From: Clostridia bacterium
Lineage (GTDB): Bacteria; Bacillota; Clostridia; Lachnospirales; Lachnospiraceae
Direction of reading: 5' to 3'
DNA: 64,000 bases
NCBI GenBank assembly: GCA_910575725.1
Contig: CAJTFE010000003.1
Coordinates: forward strand, 62,001 to 126,000
Positions 52,778 to 62,592 of the stretch are shown in pieces (position 1 is the stretch's first letter; the number at the start of each line of letters is the position of its first letter). Below the pieces are notes generated by a model, which had not been told where the DNA came from, searched no databases, and saw only the letters and a program-made list of their open reading frames with translations. Position numbers and translations under genes: made by a program.

Positions 52778-55342
<2,565 letters not shown>

Positions 55343-55508
55343 CCAACTAAACTCCTGTTTTTTCGTTTTGGGGGCATAGCAGCCCTATTTTTGTATTGTA
55401 GCACTATCCTGTGGATTATTCAAGAAAATATGGTGTCAGAAGCCCATGAGTTCGCATCCTTTTGTCTTTCGCATCTGATTTCGCATTGTACCTGCCTGCA
55501 TTTTCAGT

Positions 55509-55540
55509 TAAAAAGGCGCTGCCAGTACGACAGCGCCTCA
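55509..55540 (-). terminator. Terminator after hpf
   Basis: GAGGCGCTG and CAGCGCCTT pair with a 9-nt loop and are followed by T on the minus strand, 20 bp after the hpf stop. Confidence 0.85.
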
Positions 55541-55560
55541 TTTTTCCTACTCTTTTCAGC

Positions 55561-56085
55561 TTAATCCTCCGGCTCCATCAGTCCGTAGGTATTGCCTTTT
55601 CTCTTATATACCACATTGACCTGATCTGTCTCTGCATTGACAAATACATAGAAGCTGTGACCCAGCATCTCCATCTGGATGCAGGCGTCTTCCGGATACA
55701 TAGGCTTCCGGTCAAACATCTTGGTACGGATGATCTTTACCTCCTCATCCTCTGCCTCCCGGTCAATAAACTCCTGCCGGAAGCTGCCGCCGCCCTGCTC
55801 TCTCTGCACCAGCTTGTTCTTATACTTCCGGAGCTGGCGCTCAATAACCTCCTCAACCAGATCGATGGATACATACATATCATTGCTTACCTGCTCGGAA
55901 CGGATCACCGTCCCTTTCACAGGAATGGTAACTTCAATCTTCTGTCTCTCTTTTTCAACACTCAAGGTAACCTGTACCTCTGTGTCCGGAGTAAAATAGC
56001 GCTCCAGCTTTCCAAGCTTGTCCGTAATCGCTGTGCGAAGGCCTTCTGTTACTTCGATGTTTTTTCCGCTGATAATATAACGCAT
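55561..56085 (-). CDS. hpf: Ribosome hibernation promoting factor, long form
   Basis: A 174-residue long HPF. N-terminal domain MRYIISGKNIEVTEGLRTAI to VEEVIERQLRKYKNKLVQRE binds the ribosome decoding region; the C-terminal domain (KIIRTKMFDRKPMYPEDACI then QMEMLGHSFYVFVNAETDQV) mediates 100S dimer formation. The ATG at 56085 has AAAGGAG before it; reading further upstream has no support. Confidence 0.95.
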   Translation of the reverse strand: MRYIISGKNIEVTEGLRTAITDKLGKLERYFTPDTEVQVTLSVEKERQKIEVTIPVKGTVIRSEQVSNDMYVSIDLVEEVIERQLRKYKNKLVQREQGGGSFRQEFIDREAEDEEVKIIRTKMFDRKPMYPEDACIQMEMLGHSFYVFVNAETDQVNVVYKRKGNTYGLMEPED

Positions 56086-56140
56086 ATAATCAACTCCTTT
56101 ACCTTTTCTCAGACTACAGGTACAACGAGCACCTGGAATC

Positions 56141-56911
56141 TTATTCCAAGTATACCACATCTCTGTAAGGGATACAACCACCAAAGAGACTTAAGGCACT
56201 CCCAATCGTCACGTCCAGCCGTCCCTTTCCCAGCTCCCTAAGCCGCAGCACATCCTCCATACTGCCCACGCCTCCTGCATAGGTAACGGGAATTCCCTGC
56301 CACTCTCCCAGAAGAACCGCCAGCTCCTCCTCAATACCGGAAGCTTTTCCCTCCACATCCACTGCATGGACAAGAAACTCGCCGCACCAGGCGGCAAGCT
56401 CCGTCAGAGTCTCTTTTGTCACCGGCACGCTGGTAAACCTCTGCCAGCGATCTGTTACGATATAATAGAGGCCGTCTTTTTTCCGGCAGCTTAAGTCCAG
56501 CACCAGCCGCTCCTTTCCGACCGCCGCCTTCATCCGTTCCAGATTCTCATAGGAAATCCGCCCGTCCCGAAAGACATAGGAGGTCACGATCACATGGGAG
56601 GCGCCTGCGTCCAGATATTCCGCCCCATTCTCTGCCGTAATGCCGCCCCCTGCCTGGAGGCCTCCGGGATATGCCCGAAGAGCCGCCAGGGCCTGTGCCT
56701 TTGTGGCCTCATAGTAAGGGGAATCCTTGCTGTTCAGCTGAATGATATGCCCTCCCTTAAGACCGTCCCTCTGATACAGCCCGGCATACCAGGCCGCATC
56801 CTGCTCCGACACAAAGTTTTCCCTGGCAAAATCTTCTTTGTCGGTAAGGCTTCCGCCTACAATCTGCTTTACTTTTCCGTTATGAATATCAATACAGGGG
56901 CGAAACCGCAT
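56141..56911 (-). CDS. hisA: Phosphoribosylformimino-AICAR ribotide isomerase, eukaryotic-type (HisA/HIS6)
   Basis: A 256-residue TIM barrel. It starts MRFRPCIDIHNGKVKQIVGG, has GGHIIQLNSKDSPYYEATKA, LQAGGGITAENGAEYLDAGA and YAGGVGSMEDVLRLRELG. This is the HIS6-like branch found in fungi and plants and in some Clostridia rather than the usual bacterial HisA. It catalyses the fourth step of histidine synthesis, opening the ProFAR ring. No other his gene lies nearby. The ATG at 56911 follows AAGGAG. Confidence 0.87.
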   Translation of the reverse strand: MRFRPCIDIHNGKVKQIVGGSLTDKEDFARENFVSEQDAAWYAGLYQRDGLKGGHIIQLNSKDSPYYEATKAQALAALRAYPGGLQAGGGITAENGAEYLDAGASHVIVTSYVFRDGRISYENLERMKAAVGKERLVLDLSCRKKDGLYYIVTDRWQRFTSVPVTKETLTELAAWCGEFLVHAVDVEGKASGIEEELAVLLGEWQGIPVTYAGGVGSMEDVLRLRELGKGRLDVTIGSALSLFGGCIPYRDVVYLE

Positions 56912-57040
56912 GGAAGCTCCTTCTTTCTTTTGTTTTTTCAAATACAGCGAGTTTTACCTGCTTATTATAAACTATCTGTCTCAGAGTTCAAAAACTAATA
57001 ATTGCATTATAACAGACCCGCTGTTTATTACAAGACAAAT

Positions 57041-57646
57041 TTACCATCTGGGCGCGCCTTCTGCAATTCGCGATACTCCTACGTAGATTTCGGAAATCTT
57101 ATACCAGGTAGGATAATCCACCACACCAGTAGCCGGCAATCCGAAAATAGACTGGAAGGTACGTACCGACTCCTGAGTTGCAGGGCCAAAGATCCCGTCC
57201 TGGGCTATGACAGGCATCGCCGGATAGGCTTGTGCAATCCGGTTAAGCTGCTCCTGCATCTGCAGCACCTTCTGTCCCCGGGAGCCTACTGACAGATCAG
57301 ATCCGGGCCAGGAATAAGGAACGCCGGAGATCTCTTCCGCTATATTGATGTAAATGCTGTTTCCATAATAATTACGGAGTATGTCAATCGTGGAGTATCC
57401 CTGCTCCCCCAGATACTGGCTTCCCCACTGGCTCATCCAGTTAGGGCAGGTCACCCTCTGCCCATCGCAGTACTGGGTCAGAATCGGCTGCTTTACATTC
57501 GGCCTGGACAGATAATTTCCGAACATTTCGTCCACAATGCGGGAGATATTTTCAAAAATGTTTCTGCCGTTGATCCATTTGTGATCGAAGGCCGTGGAGG
57601 AGGTGATGGTGAAGTCGTATCCCTTATTTCGATACCACATAATCAT
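57041..57646 (-). CDS. sleC: C-terminal part of interrupted SleC-type spore cortex-lytic protein
   Basis: From the attachment core the frame reads WYRNKGYDFTITSSTAFDHK, continues through LTQYCDGQRVTCPNWMSQWG and ends in a peptidoglycan-binding domain (GSRGQKVLQMQEQLNRIAQA ... DGIFGPATQESVRTFQ). It is the second half (195 residues) of a protein whose first half lies at 61734-62429, 4.1 kb away. The whole matches, from memory, the SleC germination-specific cortex hydrolase in order and length (about 424 residues). Alone this half lacks the catalytic N-terminal part and a native start; an ATG at 57646 belongs to the inserted element. Confidence 0.85.
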   Translation of the reverse strand: MIMWYRNKGYDFTITSSTAFDHKWINGRNIFENISRIVDEMFGNYLSRPNVKQPILTQYCDGQRVTCPNWMSQWGSQYLGEQGYSTIDILRNYYGNSIYINIAEEISGVPYSWPGSDLSVGSRGQKVLQMQEQLNRIAQAYPAMPVIAQDGIFGPATQESVRTFQSIFGLPATGVVDYPTWYKISEIYVGVSRIAEGAPRW

Positions 57647-59231
57647 CACTGATTCTTTGTACAAAATCCTCTAAATTTACTCTGAATCTGATCTTAATGT
57701 CATCATTGTAAACATCTATCCGCTCAATTAATTTTCCTATGATTACCTTTTTCATAGGAATTGGAGACTGCTCGAAGGTTTCCTTCCAATTTATAGTGAG
57801 GTTATTATACTTCTCCAGGTCTTGAGAGTTTAAAAAGGATTGCTTATATTCCCTTTCCATCTCTCCCAATGTTCCTATTTCACCCTGCAGGCTTTTCTCC
57901 CGCTCCTCTAATAAGCCGGATAACTTTTCAATCGGGAGCACATATTCCCCACGAATTGCATAGGGTATTTTATCCTCTAAGGTTGCAATATCATGTTTCA
58001 ATGTTTCAATTTTTTTCTTTTGCTGATTGATATTACTTTTTAATGCCCTTCTTTGCTTTTCCCACATCTCTAAAAGCTCTGGATAAACCTCTTCCCTGCC
58101 TAAAGAATCCATATAATACCCTATGACATTTAATAAAACCGGCTCTATTTCTTCCTGCCTGTAAGTACCTCTTCCCTCACATTTTAAAGAACCTGCCGCC
58201 TTTGTACCACAACGATACCTGCCTGCTATTTTTTTCCTTTTTTCCCCATCCTTTGTTGTCCAATAATCATATTTGCTCCCATTGGTAAACTTTCTCCCAC
58301 AATATCCGCAATACAGGACATCCATAAATAATAAACGCCCGCTTGTGGAAATAGGATAAGCTTTCCTTTGCCTTTTTACACGGCATTCTCTTATATCTTG
58401 TACTTTGTCCCAAATATCCTCTGGTATGATAATGTATTCCGGATTAGGCTGTTCTGAATAGGTTTTGCTTCCATCCGGCCCCCCATCTCTTCGTGCCACA
58501 TATCCTTTATATATTGGGTTTTTTAATATATGGGAAATGGAGGTACTTTTCCATTCGCCGCTTTTAAGAGCCGGCACTTTTTGCTCATTTAAAACTTTTG
58601 CAATTTTAAAAGAACCATATCCATAATTAAGTGCATAATTGTATATCTGACGCACAAGCTTTGCCTTTTCCTCATTTATGGCTAATTTCCTTGCAATCCT
58701 CCCATGAGCATTCATTTCACCTGTGGGAACTAAATCATAACCTAAGGGGGCACATCCGCCTACAAACTCCCCTTTCTTTACTTTATCCAGCTGCGCATCT
58801 CTTACACGGATTCCAGTTTTCCGGCTTTCTCCCTCTGCCTGCCAGAAACGAATATAGTTTAACAGCTTGTCAATATGTTCTTCGGTCTCAATTCTCCCCT
58901 CTTTGACTGACCAGACCTCAATCCCTAAGTTATTTAAGTTTGATACATAAAGCGGTGTCTCACCTTCCCTGCGGCCTAAGCGATCAGACATATAAACCAA
59001 TAAAATGTCAAATTCCTTTTTAGATGCATCCCTCACAATCTCCATTAATATGTCCCTTTCACTGATGGCTTTCCTATAACCAGATACACCTTTTTCTATG
59101 TACTCCTTATCAAATTTCCAGTCTGGCTGGTGAGCAATGAACTCCTTACATTCATTTCTTTGTAATGGTATATCATCTCCATGCAGCTGCTGTTTTGATG
59201 ATACACGATACATACATCTTACTCTCTTCAT
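57624..59231 (-). CDS. Large serine recombinase
   Basis: A 535-residue large serine integrase. The N-terminal resolvase domain has catalytic Ser11 (MYRVSSKQQ) and SDRLGRREGETPLYV; then the recombinase domain (RKLAINEEKAKLVRQIYNYA; ALKSGEWKSTSISHILKNPI), a zinc ribbon (LYCGYCGRKF ... CGTKAAGSLKC) and a C-terminal coiled coil (LKSNINQQKKKIETLKHDIA). The ATG at 59231 follows AGGAG; the frame upstream only translates repeat copy F. The last codons (VVSK, TAA) lie in and beyond the attachment core, so its C-terminus depends on integration state. Confidence 0.93.
   Translation of the reverse strand: MKRVRCMYRVSSKQQLHGDDIPLQRNECKEFIAHQPDWKFDKEYIEKGVSGYRKAISERDILMEIVRDASKKEFDILLVYMSDRLGRREGETPLYVSNLNNLGIEVWSVKEGRIETEEHIDKLLNYIRFWQAEGESRKTGIRVRDAQLDKVKKGEFVGGCAPLGYDLVPTGEMNAHGRIARKLAINEEKAKLVRQIYNYALNYGYGSFKIAKVLNEQKVPALKSGEWKSTSISHILKNPIYKGYVARRDGGPDGSKTYSEQPNPEYIIIPEDIWDKVQDIRECRVKRQRKAYPISTSGRLLFMDVLYCGYCGRKFTNGSKYDYWTTKDGEKRKKIAGRYRCGTKAAGSLKCEGRGTYRQEEIEPVLLNVIGYYMDSLGREEVYPELLEMWEKQRRALKSNINQQKKKIETLKHDIATLEDKIPYAIRGEYVLPIEKLSGLLEEREKSLQGEIGTLGEMEREYKQSFLNSQDLEKYNNLTINWKETFEQSPIPMKKVIIGKLIERIDVYNDDIKIRFRVNLEDFVQRISDDYVVSK
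57630..57638 (-). other. Attachment-site core, recombinase end
   Basis: GTGGTATCG at the junction between element (GATGATTAT on its 5' side, minus strand) and host gene (AAATAAGGG). Confidence 0.8.
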
Positions 59232-59248
59232 TTTCTTGTTTTCTCCTA

Positions 59249-59354
59249 TTTCAGTTCCGTAATATCCCTCCCAGTACACTGGTATGAAATCAATTTCCAG
59301 CCACAAAAAACTTGTGTCTGGAAATTGATTTGTGTACTTCGAGGGATATTACTG
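59249..59354 (-). repeat. Palindromic 5'-UTR repeat, copy F
   Basis: A 106-nt full-length copy in the recombinase leader, ending at its Shine-Dalgarno. Inner arms CAATTTCCAG / CTGGAAATTG are perfect. It lies inside the mobile element yet is the same family as copies A-C upstream of the transketolase genes. Confidence 0.8.
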
Positions 59355-59384
59355 TTTTAAAGCCGCTGCGCGACAGCACTAAAG

Positions 59385-59477
59385 GGTAAAGCTGCTTCGA
59401 CACACCGGTAATGAGAGAAACTTTTATTCGAAAAAGCACTCATAAAAGTTCCTCTCGTGCGCCTTTGCAGCTTTACC
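59385..59477. other. Structured stretch inside the element (possible ncRNA)
   Basis: Nested inverted repeats: GGTAAAGCTGC / GCAGCTTTACC outside and GAGAGAAACTTTTAT / ATAAAAGTTCCTCTC inside (one mismatch). It separates the 61-codon ORF from the recombinase leader. Function unknown. Confidence 0.5.
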
Positions 59478-59495
59478 GTCCAGCAGAAATTTTTT

Positions 59496-59681
59496 TCAAA
59501 AACGTCCCGGACTTTCTAAAAATTTATCCCAAAATCCTTCCTTTAATATTTCTCTTATTTCCTCCTTGATTTTTTTGCTTTTAGGATTATTTTTAAATTC
59601 TAAGGTTATATGAAATCTTCCTGTGTCTGGGCTTTTATAATTATAAGCTATCCCTTTTACCTTTCTTTTGATCTTTGCCAC
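59496..59681 (-). CDS. Small basic protein, candidate excision factor
   Basis: A 61-residue, lysine-rich protein (GTG start at 59681 with AGGAT just before it) containing KRKVKGIAYNYKSPDTGRF and KNNPKSKKIKEEIREILKEG. I do not recognise a family. Size, charge and position directly upstream of the recombinase gene resemble the recombination directionality factor SprB of phage SP-beta; this is a positional guess. A possible sigma-E-like promoter precedes it at 59704-59732. Confidence 0.5.
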   Translation of the reverse strand: MAKIKRKVKGIAYNYKSPDTGRFHITLEFKNNPKSKKIKEEIREILKEGFWDKFLESPGRF

Positions 59682-59703
59682 ATCCTATTGATTTCTTATT
59701 TTC

Positions 59704-59732
59704 AACTTATGATTTCTTGTTTTTCCATATAC
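59704..59732 (-). promoter_or_regulatory. Possible sigma-E-type sporulation promoter
   Basis: GTATATG (59726-59732) and CATAAGTT (59704-59711) with 14 bp between partially match the sigma-E consensus (kmATATT and CATACAnT). In such AT-rich DNA chance matches are common. Confidence 0.25.
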
Positions 59733-59819
59733 CCAAATAAATAATGATATTTAATTATCGACAAACGCTTTTATCTTAAACTATATTAAGCGTATATCTG
59801 CAAGCTTGAATTGAAATCA

Positions 59820-59852
59820 AATAAGCACTGACTTTATGGGTCAGTGCATTTT
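59820..59852 (-). terminator. Terminator after the cargo operon
   Basis: GCACTGAC and GTCAGTGC form a perfect 8-bp stem with a 7-nt loop, then TTATTTG on the minus strand; about 30 bp after the last cargo stop. Confidence 0.65.
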
Positions 59853-59882
59853 CATAAAATATTACTCTTAAAAAGTCTTTTA

Positions 59883-60650
59883 TCAAATTTGGCTTAATCT
59901 ATATGTAGAATTTTTACTAATTGATTTATTATCCAGATCAAGCAGCTTATCTTTTGTATCATTATATTTACAACAATATTTACAATTACCACACATATTA
60001 TCTATATGTTTATTATTTAATTGTAATTGTATATTCGAACAATCCTCTATCCAGCATTGTCCCACTGTGTTAAATACATTGTCCTTTTTAGTTATTTTAA
60101 AACGTCCATTTATTTTGTTTGTAACATCTATCAATAAAGCATTTGCAAAATGTTCTCTATTATTTCCAGAGTCCCTTTTATATTTTTCTATGAAATCCGC
60201 TATATTTATATTTGACTTCAAATAATAATCTTTACCTTCATCCAAGCATGACTGAACATACCTTAATGCCTTTAATGTCACTTTATTTACGTTACTTAGT
60301 TCATACATATTTAATAATTCTTTGTATGATAAATAAAGTTCTTCGAAACAGTAGTAACTTGTAAACTTAAAATCCACATCCTTAGATGCACAAACAGCGT
60401 ATGTATTCATTATAAACTGATGTGTATTAAAATTATGTGTATTTGCTATATTATCAAAAGCCACAAATAATTCATCCCCAGATTTTAGGCTGGGTAATAA
60501 TAAATATACTTGATTATTTAATGTTGTATTTCCTCCATTATCATTCTGTAAATCAACTAATATATAATTGCCTTTTCCTCTAAACGTATGCGCTGCGCAA
60601 TCCCAAAAACATCTGGCAGAATTGGAATCTTCTGTTATTATATATAACAC
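59883..60650 (-). CDS. Cargo protein C, unknown (possible TOPRIM-like start, Cys cluster)
   Basis: A 255-residue protein starting with GTG immediately after the TGA of the preceding gene (TGAGTG), with GGGGGTGG upstream, so it is translationally coupled. LYIITEDSNSARCFW at the start and DELFVAFDNIA near residue 80 loosely resemble the Glu and Asp strands of a TOPRIM fold. Near the C-terminus Cys220, Cys223, Cys226 and Cys227 (CGNCKYCC) suggest metal binding. The DNA is far more AT-rich than the chromosome. No confident family; a nuclease partner of the P-loop protein is speculation. Confidence 0.65.
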   Translation of the reverse strand: MLYIITEDSNSARCFWDCAAHTFRGKGNYILVDLQNDNGGNTTLNNQVYLLLPSLKSGDELFVAFDNIANTHNFNTHQFIMNTYAVCASKDVDFKFTSYYCFEELYLSYKELLNMYELSNVNKVTLKALRYVQSCLDEGKDYYLKSNINIADFIEKYKRDSGNNREHFANALLIDVTNKINGRFKITKKDNVFNTVGQCWIEDCSNIQLQLNNKHIDNMCGNCKYCCKYNDTKDKLLDLDNKSISKNSTYRLSQI

Positions 60651-61109
60651 TCAATTCCACCCCCTTACATTGAAGAGATATCTCAAACGTACTGTATTAT
60701 CCTCGACCTCTAAATTAGCAAAATAATTTGGTGATAAGTAGATGCCTAATGGCTTTCTGGAAAATATTAGATATTTATTTATGTCTGTATCAGAATTTAT
60801 GATATCTATGTCTGCTTTTTCTAATATTAAATCTGCTCGGTCTATTATTATTAATTTATGATTTTGTTCTGCTAACTTTTCTTTATTACTTCTATCTAAG
60901 ATAAATATATTGTCAAGATTATATTTTTTGAGTGTTTGTACATTATTGCTATTTTGATATCTCTTTATTATATTACATAATAAGCTCTTTCCGGTTGCTG
61001 AATACCCGCAAACTACCGTCTTATTCCCTTTTAATATAAAATTAAATGTCTTATTTGTATTTGTTTTTATATTTAACGTGTTCGTATCCCAATTAAAACA
61101 CTGCATCAT
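60651..61109 (-). CDS. Cargo protein B, small P-loop ATPase
   Basis: A 152-residue protein with Walker A GYSATGKS at residues 35-42 and a Walker-B-like strand KLIIIDRAD with Asp90. It is much shorter than AAA or ABC ATPases and has no clear ABC signature, so it is a minimal P-loop domain. Start at 61109 follows GGAG and is 2 bp after the previous stop; the next gene begins at its stop. The three cargo genes therefore form one tight operon. Possible role as sensor or switch of a defence or maintenance system; not known. Confidence 0.75.
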   Translation of the reverse strand: MMQCFNWDTNTLNIKTNTNKTFNFILKGNKTVVCGYSATGKSLLCNIIKRYQNSNNVQTLKKYNLDNIFILDRSNKEKLAEQNHKLIIIDRADLILEKADIDIINSDTDINKYLIFSRKPLGIYLSPNYFANLEVEDNTVRLRYLFNVRGWN

Positions 61110-61111
61110 TT

Positions 61112-61588
61112 CTAGTCTCTCCTATCTGCACATGCCCAATAAAATGCCAGTTGATTTATTCTGTGACTGTTATTTACTAAATATTCTCTTTCTTTACATT
61201 TATATAAATCATCTTCATGCTCCAGAACAATTGATAAGTTTATATTATTGCTCTCTAATACATCAAATAAAACTTCTAATGCATTACTTCCGCATTCAGT
61301 TGCGTTTATAGCTTTTACTGTTGGAAATGCATTTGGATTTTCATAAATATATATTGTATTTATCACTGTTTTGCAGCCTGTAGATAAATCTGTTACGCCA
61401 GCTATTCCAAAGGGTGTTTCTATCTTTCCTGTATTTAAGTCTAGTAATTTTGCCTTGTCTATCTGTTCCATTACGTCTATTGATTTTTGTGAAAGTGCAT
61501 CGATGTCTATGTTGTCAAAAAATGATTCATTGTCTATAATTATTTCCTCTGGTTTAAAATAGTTTGTTGACGTAAATAATCTAATCAT
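61112..61588 (-). CDS. Cargo protein A, unknown
   Basis: A 158-residue, acidic protein starting MIRLFTSTNYFKPEEI; ATG at 61588 has GGAG 6 bp before it. It contains TPFGIAGVTDLSTGCKTVIN and SIVLEHEDDLYKCKEREYLV. I do not recognise a family. No membrane segment or signal is visible. As the first gene of the cargo operon it lies behind a good promoter at 61618-61646. Confidence 0.7.
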   Translation of the reverse strand: MIRLFTSTNYFKPEEIIIDNESFFDNIDIDALSQKSIDVMEQIDKAKLLDLNTGKIETPFGIAGVTDLSTGCKTVINTIYIYENPNAFPTVKAINATECGSNALEVLFDVLESNNINLSIVLEHEDDLYKCKEREYLVNNSHRINQLAFYWACADRRD

Positions 61589-61617
61589 TCTTTTCTCCAA
61601 TTCATCTGATTTTGTAC

Positions 61618-61646
61618 ATTATACCGCAAAACCATGAAAATTACAA
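61618..61646 (-). promoter_or_regulatory. Promoter of the cargo operon
   Basis: TTGTAA (61641-61646) and TATAAT (61618-61623) with a 17-bp spacer, 30 bp before the first cargo start and about 100 bp inside the element end. It would make the cargo constitutively expressed from the integrated state. Confidence 0.65.
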
Positions 61647-61733
61647 ATTACTGTATAAACTAATCTGCATCTGCCGCATACCTATCTCTTTGTGCATTGG
61701 CTGTGTCACTGCAGGCTTTTTTACCCATGATTT

Positions 61734-62429
61734 CTACACACTCCGATACCACTCTGTGTACACACGATTCAAGGTAAAAGACATAATAGCCAGAATATTT
61801 GCCCGGATCGCCGCATCGCTCCAGGTTGCATAGATTTCACTGGACGCCACATTTTTAATGTAATCTTTGTACCGAACCCAGTAGTTTGCAGCGGAGCTGT
61901 CTGTCGGCACTCCGTCGTGAACAATCACATATTCCGGAACCACAACCCTGCTCAGAACAATCTCACCCGTTTCATTTACCGGCTTGATCTCCGCTTCCGC
62001 AATCTTAGGCGGATAATCCCCGAACAAAGTGTGGGCCGGAATAATAAAACGCTCGTACTCCCTTCCCTCCTGAACAGGTATCATCTGAATATTCTGCACT
62101 GCCTTTACATCCGGAAGTATCTCAGCTCCCACCACTTCTACCGGTTCATACCCCGGCGCGGTCACTTCCATCGTATATTCCGAATATGGCTGCTGCTCGC
62201 TGGGTTCTACGCTATATTCCAGCGGAGGTGCATAAAGTTCCAGCTCCTCTGTCTGTCCCGATTCATTCGTAGTCACTTCCTCCAGTTCTCTCCCCGGTTC
62301 CCCCGTATAGTAAATTGCTATCTTAGCCCCTGATATCGGCTTCGCCCCTAGAGCAGATGTCACATTAATCTGCAGCTGCCCCTTACTGTCCGTATCCTGC
62401 TGCATCGCCTTTATCTGAAATTCAGCCAT
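61734..62429 (-). CDS. sleC: N-terminal part of interrupted SleC-type spore cortex-lytic protein
   Basis: A 231-residue open frame. It begins MAEFQIKAMQQDTDSKGQLQ with a beta-sandwich-like domain (SGAKIAIYYTGEPGRELEEV; YAPPLEYSVEPSEQQPYSEY), and from about residue 165 has VPEYVIVHDGVPTDSSAANY and DYIKNVASSEIYATWSDAAI, the SpoIID-like catalytic region. At Arg229 (YTEWYR) it enters the inserted element and stops two codons later. The rest is at 57041-57646. SleC-type proteins degrade cortex peptidoglycan during germination. In this arrangement the product would lack part of the catalytic domain and the peptidoglycan-binding domain. Confidence 0.85.
   Translation of the reverse strand: MAEFQIKAMQQDTDSKGQLQINVTSALGAKPISGAKIAIYYTGEPGRELEEVTTNESGQTEELELYAPPLEYSVEPSEQQPYSEYTMEVTAPGYEPVEVVGAEILPDVKAVQNIQMIPVQEGREYERFIIPAHTLFGDYPPKIAEAEIKPVNETGEIVLSRVVVPEYVIVHDGVPTDSSAANYWVRYKDYIKNVASSEIYATWSDAAIRANILAIMSFTLNRVYTEWYRSV
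61744..61752 (-). other. Attachment-site core, cargo end
   Basis: GTGGTATCG at the junction between host gene (TACACAGA on its 5' side, minus strand) and element (GAGTGTGTAG). Confidence 0.8.
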
Positions 62430-62518
62430 AAAAATCCCTCATCCCCCATTTTCTCCATATAGTATATGCGAAAAGCAAAGGAAATGTTCAAACCGCTTGT
62501 TTATTTTATGAAATCCAC

Positions 62519-62552
62519 AAAAAAACTGGCATCTTATCTCAATACCAGTTTT
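62519..62552 (-). terminator. Terminator after the CsoR-like gene
   Basis: AAAACTGG and CCAGTTTT pair with a 16-nt loop, followed by further T on the minus strand, 40 bp after the stop at 62593. Confidence 0.75.
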
Positions 62553-62592
62553 CCCAATGAACATTTATTTACTTTTTCTTTTTTAAAAAATC

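Larger units (their letters stand above)
57630..61752 (-). mobile_element. 4.1-kb serine-recombinase element inserted in a SleC-type gene
   Basis: The 9-bp core GTGGTATCG (minus strand) occurs at 57630-57638 and 61744-61752. Recombining them removes 4114 bp and joins ...YTEWYR to NKGYDF... in frame, restoring a 424-codon gene. Inside lie the recombinase, a 61-codon basic ORF, a structured RNA-like stretch, and a three-gene AT-rich cargo. There are no tail, capsid or transfer genes, so it is not a phage or conjugative element. Confidence 0.9.

Noticed and set aside
57630-61752. The element as a prophage or conjugative transposon
   Set aside because: At 4.1 kb it has only recombinase, one tiny ORF and three cargo genes; no structural, replication or transfer genes.
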